Program-made: the position numbers and the translations under genes | Shown here: positions 12,301-23,836 of the stretch, one piece after another | Layout: each line of letters opens with the position of its first letter | Numbering within the stretch: position 1 is the first letter of the stretch | Assembly (NCBI GenBank): GCA_029379385.1 | Contig: CM055611.1 | Location: 5,766,001-5,830,000, forward strand | Length of the DNA: 64,000 bases | Source of the DNA: Quillaja saponaria | Taxonomy: Eukaryota > Streptophyta > Magnoliopsida > Fabales > Quillajaceae | Direction: 5' to 3' | Notes under the pieces: generated by a model | Told to the model about the DNA's origin: nothing | Seen by the model: only the letters and a program-made list of their open reading frames with translations | Database searches by the model: none

Positions 12301-13280
12301 TACTTTGCCAATCTTCTTAACAATAGGGAATGGCCTTCGTATCATCATGCTAGCCCTTTGTAAAGCTTCTTGAACCATTTTACTTGATGAGGGAGAAGCT
12401 TCACTATGACAAAGTCACCTTCTCTGAAATCCAAATGCCTCATCTTTTCATTGGCCCATTTCTTCATCTTCTTAGCTGCTTTGGTTAAGTATGACTTTGC
12501 TATATTAGCTTGTTCATGCAACCCTTTGGCAAACTTGTAGGCTGCAGGACTCTTACCAGTATAGCTAGTAGCAAGAGTAGTTGGTGTAAATAGTTGTTGC
12601 CCTGTGGCAAGCTCAAATGGGCTATGATAAGTAGACTCACTTCGTTGTAAATTATAAGAAAATTAAGCAACATTTAATAGTTTTGTCCAATCCTTTTGAT
12701 TAGCACTGACATAGTTCCTCAAATATAATTCTAACAAGGCATTCACCCACTCGATTTGGCCATCAGTCTGTGGATGAAGGCTTATCGAGAAATTCAAGTC
12801 TGACCCCCAAGATTTTGAAGAGTTCTGACCAAAATCGCCCTGTGAAGTAAGCATCTCGATGACTAATAACGGACTTGGGAATTCCCCAATACTTCACTAC
12901 ATACTTGAAGAACAGTCGGGCTGCCTTTTCAGCTAGGACTTCTTTAGTTGCTGGAATGAGCACCCCATACTTAGAAAATCAATCCACCACAACCATAATA
13001 GTTCCACATCCTTCTGACTTGGGTAGACTGGTGATGAAATCCATGGAAATGCTTTTCTAAGGTCTTTCAAGAATAGACAAAGGCTCCAGCAATCCTGCGA
13101 GTTGCTTTTGCTTGATCTTGTCTTGTTGACATACAAGACAAGTCCTTACATATAACTCTATGTCGTCCAGCATATGTGGCCAATAGTAAGATCTTCAATG
13201 AGTGCCAAGATACGATACATACTTGGATGTCCAGCCCATTTAGAATCATGGTACTTTTAATCACTTCCTTCCTCAAGTTT
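12300..13280 (-). pseudogene. Integrase of the minus-strand chromovirus
   Basis: Overlapping minus frames give a zinc-binding end with CxxC (CLVCQQDK, about 13120-13150). The core follows with SMDFITSLPKSEGCGT and VVVDRFSKY, then LFFKYVVKYWGIPKSVISHR (about 12850-12920) and the HPQTDGQIEWVNALLELYLR stretch near 12710-12780. The pieces lie in different frames, so several indels have accumulated. The GPY-like region follows at about 12300-12430. Confidence 0.85.
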
Positions 13281-13467
13281 CCCCATTTTGGAACATAGAG
13301 ACAATAGCCCTTTGCAAAAAGTAGACCATCTTTATTTCAAAATCTTTTAGTCTTCCCTGCTCCGTGCACTCCATTAAGGATTTAGCAAGATGGTCATGCT
13401 CCAGGCCTTCATTTATTTGATTGAGCAAGGGACTTTTCGGTCGACTCAATGCTGCCAACTCTGCCTT

Positions 13468-14260
13468 TCAACTCAGTACATCTTCCACTAAGTTAGTTTT
13501 TCCTGGCTTGTATTCCATGGCATAATCAAATTCAGCTAGAAAGTCTTGCCACCTTGCTTGCTTTGAGGTAAGCTTCCTTTGTGTAAGGAAGTAGCTAGAA
13601 GCCACATTGTCGGTCTTCACCACGAATCTCGACCTAAGCAAATATTTCTCCACGTCCTTAAACAATGGATAACAACAGTCATTTCCTTTTCTTGCACTAT
13701 ATAATGTTGTTCAGTATCATTCAATTTTCTGCTCTCATATGCAAGAGGATGACCTTCTTGCATCAGCACACCTCCAATAGCAAAGTCGGATGCATCAGTG
13801 TGTACCTCATATGGCTTAGTATAATCAGGGAGTGCTAGCACTGGTTCTTCTATGACTATCTTCTTAAAGGCTTTAAAGGCGTTGTCATATTGGGTTGTCC
13901 ACACCCATGTCTTGTTCTTCTTCAAGAGATCCGTTAAAGGAGCAACTATTGATGAATAACCTTTTATGAACCGCCGGTAATAGTTTACTAGGCCAAGGAA
14001 TGTCCACAACTCAGGTACCTTCTTGGGTGGCTCCCATTATTGGATTGCCTTGATTTTGGATTCATCTATGCAAAGCTTCCCACCACCTATCTTGTGGCCT
14101 AAAAATGTGATTTTATCCTTTGCAAAGGCACATTTCTCCATTTTGACAGAAAGCTTAATTTGCTTTAGAGCTTGGAGCACTTGTCGCAAATGACGCGCAT
14201 GCTCTTTAAGAGTTTTACTATACACTACAATATCATCTAGATGTATTATGACAAACGTGT
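13468..14260 (-). pseudogene. RT thumb and RNase H of the minus-strand chromovirus
   Basis: From right to left the minus strand reads LDDIVVYSKT (the YxDD region, about 14215-14250, both Asp present) and KITFLGHKIGGGKL. It continues with [20 protein letters not shown] and [20 protein letters not shown] (RNase H with its first catalytic Asp), and ends with KTDNVASSYFLTQRKLTSKQ. Stops occur near 14036 and a frameshift near 13640. These residues show the parent was active, but this copy is broken. Confidence 0.9.
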
Positions 14261-14805
14261 CTAGAAAGGATGGAATACTTCATTCATAAGAGTGCAAAAT
14301 GTGGTAGGAGCATTAGTAAGACCGAAGGGAATGACCAAGAACTCAAAAGAGCCATACCTTGTAACACATGCAGTCTTTTGTTCATCACCTTTTGCAACCG
14401 CACTTGATAGTATCCTGATCTTAAATCCAACTTGGTGAACCACCGTGCATCGCCAAATTGATCGAACAAGTCAGCTATTAATAGGATAGGATACTTGTTC
14501 TTGATTGTAATCTTGTTTAAAGCCCGGTAGTCGATGCATAAACGAAGCGACCCATCATGCTTACCTTGGAATAACACGGGCGCACCATAAGGAGCTTTTG
14601 ATGGTTGGATATAACCTGCATCCAAGAGCTCTTTAAGTTGTCTCCTTAGTTCCTCTAAATCCGATGGAGCCATTCGATAGGGTGCCATGGCAGGAGGTTT
14701 AGCATTTGGCTCGAACTCAATCTTGTGATTGACCTCCCTCCTGGGAGGCAATTTCTTAGGCAACTCAGCTGGCATCATGTCCTTATTCTCTTCAAGGACA
14801 TTCAA
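14261..14805 (-). pseudogene. Reverse-transcriptase fingers and palm of the minus-strand chromovirus
   Basis: The open minus frame has 173 codons. It reads [40 protein letters not shown] and [13 protein letters not shown], the last with a catalytic Asp. It then shifts frame near 14400, where the next frame gives [20 protein letters not shown]. The domain copies the RNA genome into DNA in active elements. One frameshift inside the palm prevents a working enzyme. Confidence 0.9.
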
Positions 14806-14849
14806 AATCTCTTAAGGGAGTCCCTCAAGTTAAGAAGGAGTCATACCTT

Positions 14850-15320
14850 CATTTATCTTTAAAGTTGCAAGATACGTAGGTTCCTTCCTTTTTACACCAT
14901 TCGATAATTGCATGCAGATAAAGTTTTTGCTTTGATAGCAGTCTATCAAGCCAAAGGTACCATGCATGTGTTACCCTTGTCCATGATGCACATGGTGTTT
15001 ACATGAGGGATTAAGAAAGCTCGAACATGATCTATAAACTCCATCCCAAGGACTATTGGAAAATTATCCATAGGCACAACATACATGTTTACTGTGCCCT
15101 TCCATTCTCCAAGGCACAGCTCTACACTAGCTGTACCATAAATAGGTTGAGCCTCAGAGTTGACAGCCTTGATCTACTCTTTTTCACCTTTAAACTTAAT
15201 GCCAAGTCTCCTAGCCTCATTAACTTCAATAAAATTATGAGAAGTGCCAGTATCTAATAGAGCTTTAGTTTTGGTACCATTTACCTCAGTGATAATGAAC
15301 ATGCACCCCTTTTCAGCTTT
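14850..15320 (-). pseudogene. Aspartic protease region of the minus-strand chromovirus
   Basis: The minus strand near 15225-15280 reads GTKTKALLDTGTSHNFIE, so the catalytic DTG triad is intact. Downstream text includes a YVVPMDNFPIVLGMEFI-like segment (about 15035-15090), normal for retroviral-type proteases of gypsy elements. At least one stop interrupts the frame near 15175. Confidence 0.75.
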
Positions 15321-15439
15321 TGGTACCTCAACCTTAGCTTTAATAGCATTCAAGAGAGCAACGATCCCATCTTTGATTCTTCAGCCTGCATATATGACTC
15401 CTCATCATCTTTGATTAAGGCTGAAAGCTTGGCCCTTTT

Positions 15440-16530
15440 TGGACATTCCATGGCTCGATAGGGACCTTCACAAAGAAAGCAAGCTATCTTGGCTTATCTC
15501 TCCCACTCTTACCCCCTTAGTTTAGCTTTCCTTTGGAGTGAATGAGTGGCTTAGAACTTCCTTTTTTGTGATGGTCTCCCCCACCTTTGCCCTTATAAAC
15601 CTTCTTGCCATCCTTGGATTTTGCGGACTCGGGCTTCCTAAATTCAACCAACGATTCGACAATAGCTATGGCAGAAACCAAGTCTTGCACACCTCGCCTT
15701 TGTAGCTCTAATCGAGCCCATGGTTGTAGGCCATCAATAAAGCCTCTTTGTCGGGTAGATCAGGGATTTCTAGTAATACCTTCGAGAATTCCTTGACATA
15801 GTCTCGCACACTCCCATTATGTGTGAGACGTCATAATCTACCACGGACCTTTTGCTCAACATTCTCATGATAGAATTGCCTTTTGATCTCGGCCTTAAAA
15901 TCCTCCCAAGTGTTGATAACACAGGTGCCCTTCTTAATATCACCATGGCTCTTCCTCCACCATTTCGGAGCTTTGTGGCATCCTTCCTAATGCCACTAGC
16001 CTCAAAGTATTGTTCAATACTCCACAGAAAATTCTCTAACTCCCTTGCATTCCTTAACCTATTATAGTTCTTAGGTCTCAGAACATCAACCTTAGGGGTG
16101 GCTTGTGTAGTGACAACCCCTTGTGTCATAGCCAACTTGCAAATAGACCAGTCTGCCTTGACCTTTTTGATTTCTTCCTTCATGGTAGCAAATTCAGCCA
16201 ACACCATCTCCTTAAAAGCATCCAAGGCAATCCTCCAAGAGTCGAACACAAAATTGAGAGCACTTTGCATCTCGCCTTGCAGTTCCTTATTGACACTTGC
16301 AAGGTTTTCGATACGTTGGTTGATCTCTTCAAATATGTTCCTTCAATCAGTAACTACAAGTTCCACCTTAGTAAGCCTAGACTCGAAAGAAGTCAAGACA
16401 TCCCTAAAGTTAGACTTGCCTTTCCTTCCCTTTCCATCATTTGGATCCTTCTCCTTTTGTCATTCAACATACTCCATCACATTAGTAATCTCGGATGCCA
16501 TTGTAGATACGTCCTCTTCATAACCTTTGG
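15440..16530 (-). pseudogene. gag of the minus-strand chromovirus
   Basis: The best frame (15770-16270, 166 codons) includes RNARELENFLWSIEQYFEAS, a typical chromovirus capsid segment, preceded by a helical stretch rich in Glu and Lys. Near 15447-15495 a degenerate zinc knuckle reads CFLCEGPYRAMEC, where the usual His is replaced by Arg. The first part of gag starts close to the primer-binding site. Frames are broken between these pieces. Confidence 0.8.
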
Positions 16531-16541
16531 CTCTGATACCA
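16529..16541 (-). other. Primer-binding site, initiator-Met tRNA type
   Basis: On the minus strand the sequence TGGTATCAGAGCC lies two bases from the LTR end at 16544. It is complementary to the 3' end of plant initiator methionine tRNA, the usual primer for these elements. It fixes the element's orientation and its 5' LTR border. Confidence 0.9.
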
Positions 16542-16543
16542 AC

Positions 16544-16958
16544 TGTCACGGTCTTGGAAAATCCAATGCTCCCTTGCAGCACTTAGACACTCAAGCCCCA
16601 TGCTAGAATGCTAAGTTAGCCTAACCTTCACTCAAACTCAAGAGAAGGAAGTAGGATGAAAAGTAAAGTACACAATAGAACTTTTGGGAATGGAACTCTT
16701 TATTGAACACTTGAAAGCTCTTACAATGTTTTTTTTGCTTACAGTGCTTGGATTGCTTCCAAATGAAGTTCCTATGCCTATTTATACTACTCCACCTCTT
16801 CAACCAACGGTAAAGATCGATTACATCCAATATCTTATAATGGCCATCTAGAATTCTCTTACAAAATATCTTAGATATTTTACACATTACAAAAAATATC
16901 TAGACTCGCTATAATATTCTAGAGTATTTTCTATATTCTTGAGTCTTTCAGGCTCTAC
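16544..16958 (-). repeat. Inner 5' LTR copy, truncated
   Basis: Starts TGTCACGG next to the primer-binding site and matches the outer LTR (16959-17424) closely. It stops at GGCTCTAC, about 50 bp short of the LTR end present in the outer copy, and the outer LTR begins at the very next base. Confidence 0.9.
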
Positions 16959-17424
16959 TGTCACAATCTTAGAAAATCCAACGCTCCCGTGCAACACTTA
17001 AACACTCAAGCCCCGTGCTAGAATGCTAAGTCAGCCTAACTTGCACTCAAACTCAAGAGAAGAAAGCAAGATAGAAAGTAAAGTACAAAACAGAACTTTT
17101 GGGAATGGAACTCTTTATTGAACACTTGAAGGCTCTTACAATGTTTTCTTGCTTAAAATGCTTGGATGCCTTCCAAATGAAGTTCCGATGCCTATTTATA
17201 CTAGCTCCACCTCCTCAACCAATGGTGGAGATCGATTACATCCAATGGCTTATAATGGCCATTTAGAATTCTCTTAAAAATATCTTAGATATTTTACACA
17301 TTACAAGAAATATCTAGACTCACTACAATGTTCTAGAGTATTCTCCATATTCTGGAGTCTTCCAGGCTCTTGTAGAATCTTCCAAAACTTTCTAGAAAGA
17401 TCTGGAACCTTGCAAGGTGTGACA
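16959..17424 (-). repeat. Outer 5' LTR copy, full length
   Basis: A 466-bp LTR from TGTCACAATC to GGTGTGACA, with the TG...CA ends intact. It abuts the truncated copy with no internal sequence between them, so this is a head-to-tail LTR doublet. Confidence 0.9.
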
Positions 17425-17730
17425 AAATGCTATCGAATTTTCACCAATTTGAGACAAAGAATTAAGTTACTCATTGGAATGTGTATTGCTAATTCTCTGA
17501 ATGGCATAGGAACTTCTTACCTTAAGGATGGAGTTTGCAATAGCATGCATGTAATTCTCGCAATGATTTATGCAATGGAACTCAAAGCACTACCTTAATT
17601 CAGAAAGGATGTTGGTTGATCGGACTTGGATGGATCGATGAGTATGGAAATATGCTCGGACATCTGAATTTATAAAGAGTGATGAAATCTTCCTTGATTT
17701 TGCATTTAGTAACACAACATTATGGCAACT

Positions 17731-18400
17731 AGTAAACTTTGAAAAACAAGGCTTCGGGGGAAAAAAAGTAAATATGCATCCACTTGACGAGCTGTGAGTA
17801 CCGACATAGCTGTGAAGGCGAATAAGAATTGTAGGAACAAACGGCTTGTCATTTGGGTCAATGGGGTTCATTTTATATTAAAAATGTGTTTAGTTAGTAA
17901 ACTTTCAAAAATGGAACTTCAGGGTGTAAAATAGTAAATAGACATCCATTTGATGAGCTTAGAGTACCGACATATCTATGGTGGAGAATAAGATTTGTAA
18001 AAACAAACGATTTGTTGTTTTGGGTCAACAAAGTTCATTTTATGCTTAAATATGTGTTTAGAGTGGTAAACTTTGAGAAACGATGCTTTTAGGGATAAAA
18101 CATTAAATAGACATCTATTTGACGAGCCCGGAGTATCAGCAAGTCCATTGTGGGAAATAAGATTTGTATTAACAATCAGTTTATCATTTGGGTCAACATG
18201 GTTTATTTTATGCACAAATAAGTGTTTAAGCTATTAAATTTTGAAAAACAAGGCTTCGAGAGGAAAAATAGTAAATAAACATTCGTATGACGAGTTAGGA
18301 TTACGGGGACATCCGTAAGGACAAACGGTTTGTGGTTTAGATGAACGGGGTGCATTACGCTTAAATATGTGTTTACAGAGTAGTAAACTTAAACTTTAAA
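17731..18400. repeat. Satellite-like tandem array, four units of about 167 bp
   Basis: The phrase AGTAAACTTTGAAAAAC and its variants recur at 17731, 17896, 18065, 18232 and 18382, giving spacings of 165, 169, 167 and 150 bp. Each unit also holds AGTAAATAGACATCCATTTG-like and CATTTGGGTCAA-like words in the same order. Divergence between units is high, so the array is old. The unit size is close to a nucleosome repeat, as in many plant satellites, but four copies may equally be a minisatellite inside a transposon. Confidence 0.8.
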
Positions 18401-18438
18401 AAACATTGCTGTAATGAGTTTTTTTAAATTGTTTTACT

Positions 18439-18519
18439 AGACATTCGTTCATCTTCGACTGCTTCACATGCTAGGAATAAGCAAGTACAATTAGAGGAGG
18501 AGGACGACGACGACAATAT
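18439..18519 (+). pseudogene. Possible exon with acidic tail, likely from a CACTA element
   Basis: After a possible acceptor (TTTTACTAG) the frame reads SSSTASHARNKQVQLEEE followed by four Asp and NIEL, and it ends at a strong donor (GTAAGG). No domain is recognised. The only nearby structure is the CACTA end at 19147, and a CACTA 3' exon with a similar setting occurs at 52348-52422, so I infer an origin in a CACTA gene. Confidence 0.35.
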
Positions 18520-18819
18520 TGAATTGGTAAGGGATATAGTTTTTTTTTTTTTTTTTTTTTTTTTTTTGTATTGAACCGAATTAGTTTAAATGTTATTTAT
18601 AACTTAAATTTTGATAAATACTAATATAGTATAATGACTTTGTTGATACTTGAATAATTAATGTTGAATGTATTTTTTGTTCTATAATTGAGTTTCTCTC
18701 TTAAATAATAGTGTCTAACAGATTCCACCCAAAAAACAAATGAGAGATTAAAAAAAAAAAAAAAAATACTAGAAAATCTAAAAATACATTCAGCGACAAT
18801 GTTTTAATACATTAGCAAC

Positions 18820-19147
18820 ATCAGTCTGCTATCTCTAATAATTACGTAAAATTTGGAGAATAGCAGCATCAGATTATATGCAACAGTCAATTTTGTCATT
18901 GATAGATGATAGCTGTCCATGACAATTATTAGCGAAATCAAACTGTTGTCTCTGGTAGCCATCAACGACAGCTGATAATGACAAGCTTGGTGTCTCTGAA
19001 GCTTTTGTTTTATATTATTAATAAACTTAACAAAAACCTTGTTGTCGCTGATAATGGTCATTAACGACCAAGCAATGAGCGTTACCTCTTTTGCAACAAG
19101 GTACTTTCGCAACAAGCTATGATATTAAGTCCTATGCTTTAGTAGTG
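18820..19147. mobile_element. CACTA transposon end
   Basis: The segment ends TTTAGTAGTG at 19147, whose reverse complement CACTACTAAA is the CACTA terminus. Upstream are repeated words around AGCGACAA, GTCTCTGATA and TAGCAACA, as in the subterminal repeats bound by CACTA transposases. I did not find the opposite end. Confidence 0.6.
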
Positions 19148-20284
19148 GAATTATCGTTCTAACTTCTAATCTAATTTTTTTTTGGTTGCACCTAACTTGG
19201 GGTGAATAATATACAAGCCTCTTAATTCAATCATAACGGTGAAAAGGTTCACATGTGACTTGCAATTTGCAAGCACTCTTATTTAAATAATGAATATTTA
19301 TATCAATAATTTACCAAACTTAACATATATGTATACATATATATTATTCATTCACTATTTGTGTCAGTTATTAAGATCCATATACATTATTTCTGCAACG
19401 AATAATTTTTATAATTAATAATATTTAAAGCTATCTAATTAGTTGGTATACCAATATTTTTTTTTAATAATTAATTATTATTTCTTTTTCAATATATTAG
19501 AAACGCATACCTTATCTAAATGGGATAAGATTTTATTTCTCATTTCTTTTATATCATCAATATTTTTTTAAGATAATTTTTTTTTGAATTTTACATTTAA
19601 ATTATAAAATTTTATTATGTAGATCGGACATGTTAAATTTAAGATTAATTTTATTTCATTTCTTAATTTATCTAGAGGCTGAATTTTTTTTAAGAACTAA
19701 GTTGTTTATTTTAAATTGTGTATAGTTAAAAATCTTATTTTAATTTGAAATTTAGTGAGCATGACCTATAAGACGAGAATTAATCTAATAGTGGTATTCA
19801 AGAGAAACATATTTTACAAAAAGTTGTTAGCAGAATGAATTTAATTTTATATCAATTTCAGTATATATTCTAAAATGTAATTTGTATTTTAAATAGTAAA
19901 CAATAAAATTTACAAAGGTTTTAAGTTTGAGGGCGTTATGAGTCCATGTCACAATAATTTTTATGAGCTGTTAAAGTGCAAATTTTAATGTTGACTAAAT
20001 CAAACGTGGTAGTTTAATTAATATATTTAACTTACTTTTATAAATGCAGTTAATATTGTGAACAACAGACAATTGCTGTCTTTCACTTTTCACAATTTGC
20101 TAAGAAGTCCTCAAATATAAATTTTTATTCTCCCACTTATTTCTTGCATACGTTTTCTTAATTTTATCATTGATCTTGCATTTCTTAATTAGCAATTCTA
20201 GTAATAAAGGGAGGATAGTAAATAGGAGTAGATCAATCACAAACCCACTTTTTAAACTTATAAATCCTTCCAAAATAAGCACTA
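19148..20284. other. AT-rich intergenic stretch, nothing coding
   Basis: No gene-like frame. The segment 19290-19480 resembles 5400-5600, with shared words such as TATTTATATCAATAATTTAC and GTTATTAAG.TCCATAT. Confidence 0.5.
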
Positions 20285-21007
20285 CCTACATTTTTAAAAG
20301 ATTTATTTTTTTACTAATTATGAAATAATGAATTTAATTTTTTAAATAAATAAGGTGTTTATAAAAAATTAATCTACTTAGTTAGGTCTAGTTTGGTAAT
20401 GCTGTGACTTTTAAAAAGTTATTGTGACTTTCATATTATGAAAAAAGCAGCTATTAAAAAGTCACAGTAATTTTGTTTGAATAATTTTTTTATAAAAGTT
20501 GATGTACGTACTAAAAGTAATAAACAAGTTATTTGGTAAATCAAATCATAAACTGTTGTGAATGTATAAAATGACAAAAATAGACTCATTAATTAAAAAT
20601 ATATTTAAAAAGAGAAATTTAATGATTTATAAATTATTGAAGATATATTTGTTAATTTTCTAAAATTAAAAAGGTACTTTTTGTAATTTTAATTTAAAAA
20701 AACCCCAGCTAGTTTTTAAAAGTATAACTTAGGCTGTTCTTAAAAGCACTTATGATTTTTTAAAGTAGTAGAATAAATACTCTTAAAAAAAATTAACCAA
20801 ACAATATTTAGGTACTGTACCTTTTTAAAAATTAAAACACTCTCTTGAAAAGTATTACCAAACTCAGTCTTAATATTATAAACTTAAAAGTAAAACTATA
20901 AAACAAAATTAAAAATAAAAGTTAATAGAAAATAAAATTTATTATAAGATCTATTTAAAATGTCATAAAAAAAATAAGACTTATATTTACTTTTCTTTTT
21001 ATTTTTT
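20285..21007. mobile_element. One arm of a Mutator-like MITE, split by a nested MITE
   Basis: The stretches 20285-20384 and 20870-21007 line up with the right arm of the MITE at 5806-6649, including the terminal part AAATTTATTATAAGATCTATTTAAAA and the TTTATTTTTTCC end. The two pieces are separated by a 485-bp insertion. I could not find a matching left arm, so the copy is probably truncated. Confidence 0.6.
20385..20869. mobile_element. Tourist-like MITE nested in the Mutator-like MITE
   Basis: The ends are GGTCTAGTTTGGTAATGCT and, in reverse complement, GACTGAGTTTGGTAATACT, with TTA on both flanks (20382-20384 and 20870-20872). A short internal stretch TGTGACTTTTAAAAAGTT is shared with the element at 22856-23391, so they are one family. 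No coding capacity. Confidence 0.75.
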
Positions 21008-22855
21008 CCTTGACATGAATTCCTCTGAAGGAGTGGGATTGGAAGTTAACGGTGGTTTTATGCTTGATTTACTCTTATTTTAATTCCATCCTCTATTTGT
21101 TAAGAAAGATAAGGACAATAATAAAAATTGAAGAAAATGTTACGGGATAGAAGTGGAATTTCATTTTTTTGGGATACTTCTGAGAAAAGAGAAAAGTATA
21201 CACGCTGCACCACTTCAGCATTAGTTGCACTTGGGACATTAAACCACGTGCAACTGATGTTTTAGTTTATTATAATTAACAAATTGACAAAATAAAATAG
21301 TTAATCGAAGCAATGGATTCAAGACTGAGACACATGGGCTGTTTTTATTATTTAAATGAATTTCATAATGATAGAGACCATAAGCAACTAATATTTTATT
21401 TTAACTGATAAAAATAGAAATGTTGCAATCTCTTAATTTCAGATTAACTGATCAAAATAAAATTTTTGGAATCCCTTTGATCTCAGTTCAATGTTTTAGC
21501 ATCAAGAAAATAAAAGTGTTAAAATATTTTGATCTTATATTCAAGTATCATCATCAATAAATATTTAATTAATTTTCTTATTAATTATAAATTATTTATA
21601 CCACCACTAAAAAAAATCACAAAGTAAATTAATGTGGGAAAGCATATTACTTTTTTCAACATTTTACAGTTGACTTTGCGGTGAATATTAAATCGGAGTC
21701 TTCATAATTCTAACAATAACGACTAAAGAGTCTCACATGTGCTAGGTCGTGTAAAACATGGCAAATAAAATAATATATTTACCACAATATTTTATGCCAT
21801 TATTGACATACTTATCCATTATTCCTTTCAGCAGATAAATTAATTAAAATATTACCCATACTTATCTAATTAATTTAGATTCCCAACATTATCTCTTTCT
21901 TCTAATTAATTATATATTTGTTTTCCTTCTTAAAAAAAAAAAAATATATTATAGTAGGCAAATGGGATTAATTTAATTTACTCCTTTTTTTTCTTCTTCA
22001 AACTGTTGTGATTTTATTAATTTAATCTTTTCTTAATATGATTTCCAGTATGCCCACATGCACATCAAGACCCGTGAACATTGTACACATATTTTATTTT
22101 TCTAGAAAATATATCAATTCTATAAATTACATAATGAAAAATAATCTTTTCTGTGCTCATAAATTCATTTCAAAATAAAATACTATTAATGAGAATATTT
22201 TGTCTCTTGAACCAACCTATTTGTAGATTTCCCTTAAAACAAAAAAAAAAACTTTAGAAAATAAATTAATAAATAATTATTTCTTGGCACCTCAAATATG
22301 TAAACTTTCATTAGTAATTTGTAGTAATGAGTTGTCCTTTTTTTTATATTTGCGTTTGCCTTTTCTCTTTCGCACAATTTTATGTATGTACTGGATTTAC
22401 AAGAAAGTGGTTGAACCTTTCTTACATAAAGTATATGATGAAAATATTAGTGAACACTTTCCAATGCATAAAAAAGTCATGTATTTGTATTATGTTAATA
22501 TGTGGATGAGATTTTATTTTAATATACTAACGGAAAAGTATGTTAAGGTTTAAATCATGATCAACAGATATATGTTTATTTTCACACTTGTGAGTTATTT
22601 GTACCTTAGGTGCAGAGTTGTAATATTGGTAATTGTTGAATTAAGCTAAAATTTTCAATTTGATTTGAGGAGTAGCCTTTATATTCCGTTCATACTATAT
22701 TATATTTGGCGTAATAAATTACCATCGTTTATTATAAATATATATATATATATATATCCAACTACTTAATATACTAAATGCTCAAAATAAGAGTTAGCAA
22801 ATATAACCAACCAAAAAACTAAATATATCCTCTATAATTTTGTATTTTATACTTA
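21008..22855. other. AT-rich intergenic stretch, no gene supported
   Basis: Two overlapping open stretches at 22284-22553 show only hydrophobic low-complexity sequence and no domain. A TA dinucleotide run lies at about 22736-22757. Part of the stretch (21780-22085) resembles 5400-5760. Confidence 0.5.
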
Positions 22856-23391
22856 GACTGAGTTTGGTAATTGTGAAAAAAGAATAGCAGTTGTGACTTT
22901 TATTATGTGAAAAAATAATTGTCAAAAAGTCACAAAGATCATGTTTAGTAAATCTTTTATATAAATTGATGTGAGTTGTAAAAATAATAAACAATGTGTT
23001 TTGTAAAATAAATTATTAACTAATATAAATGTATAAAATGATAAAAATAGACATCACTAATATTTAGAAGGAAGTTCTAAAAATTTGCTAGGGAATATAT
23101 TAGTTTGGATGGAAGAAAAAACTAGATGAGAGGGAAGTAATATGACAGGTTTTTGTTGGCATAGATTTGACGAAGGAATGTAGATTGTTGACTAATTAAT
23201 TGAGTTTAGATTATAAATTTCATAAATAAATAAGTTCAGTTTTATATTCTTAATTTTGAAAAACTGCAGTTAATTTAAAAAAATATTTATTAGAGTATTT
23301 TTAAAAATACACTTGACTTTTTAAAAAAACAAGACTCTTCAAAAACAATTAACCAAAACTATCTTCTTGAAAATTATTATCAAACTCAACC
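22856..23391. mobile_element. Tourist-like MITE, second copy of the family at 20385
   Basis: Starts GACTGAGTTTGGTAATTG after TTA and ends with the complement GGTTGAGTTTGATAATAA. The right flank reads TTT rather than TTA, so the target duplication has one mismatch. Inner words such as AAAAAGTCACA and AATGTATAAAATGA.AAAAATAG match the copy at 20385-20869. Confidence 0.65.
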
Positions 23392-23830
23392 TTTCCATTT
23401 GGCTCTTACATTTGAAGATAATAAACAAAAAATGATTTCATTGTCTTGACACTTAAATATTTTGTGAAACCCTTGCAACAATTTCTCTTATAGATGTGCT
23501 TAAATAATTATTTCTTAGAAAAGGACTTGGATCATGTTGAGACTGAGATTGAGATTGCTCAAACCATTATATATAGTTTGTATGTACTTGGTAAATAAAG
23601 AAAAATTATATAACTTATAGATATGAATTGGAATTTAAAGTATATTACGTATTTATTTGTTTTCACTGACAATAATATTTTAGATCCACCTAGTAGATGC
23701 ATGTTACTAGTGAGTAAGAGACGAATTATAATATAATTATTTGAGCTTGTTGACAACCATTTGAAGATATAGCTAGTTTGAAAATGATCTGAATTGTAAT
23801 TGGTGGCCAATTTCATTAAACAATGAAAAT
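23392..23830. other. Upstream region of the lipoxygenase gene
   Basis: AT-rich, no gene. It is the distal promoter region of the lipoxygenase at 24134; no further regulatory site can be claimed with confidence. Confidence 0.5.
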
Positions 23831-23836
23831 CACGTG
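23831..23836. promoter_or_regulatory. G-box CACGTG upstream of the lipoxygenase
   Basis: A palindromic CACGTG lies about 220 bp before the TATA box. G-boxes are bound by bHLH factors such as MYC2 and by bZIP factors, and jasmonate-responsive lipoxygenase promoters often carry them. Whether this site is used is inference. Confidence 0.4.

Larger units (their letters stand above)
11591..17424 (-). mobile_element. Nearly complete Ty3/gypsy chromovirus, minus strand
   Basis: Reading the minus strand from right to left shows two adjacent LTR copies, a primer-binding site, gag, protease, reverse transcriptase, RNase H, integrase, chromodomain, polypurine tract and 3' LTR. The gene order and the chromodomain place it in the Ty3/gypsy chromovirus group. 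Many frameshifts and stops split the polyprotein. The flanks are AAAAT on the left and AAATG on the right, so an exact 5-bp target duplication is not evident. Total length is about 5.8 kb. Confidence 0.93.

Noticed and set aside
16098..16606. Two open stretches on the + strand of 141 and 167 codons
   Set aside because: They are antisense shadows of the gag region of the minus-strand chromovirus.
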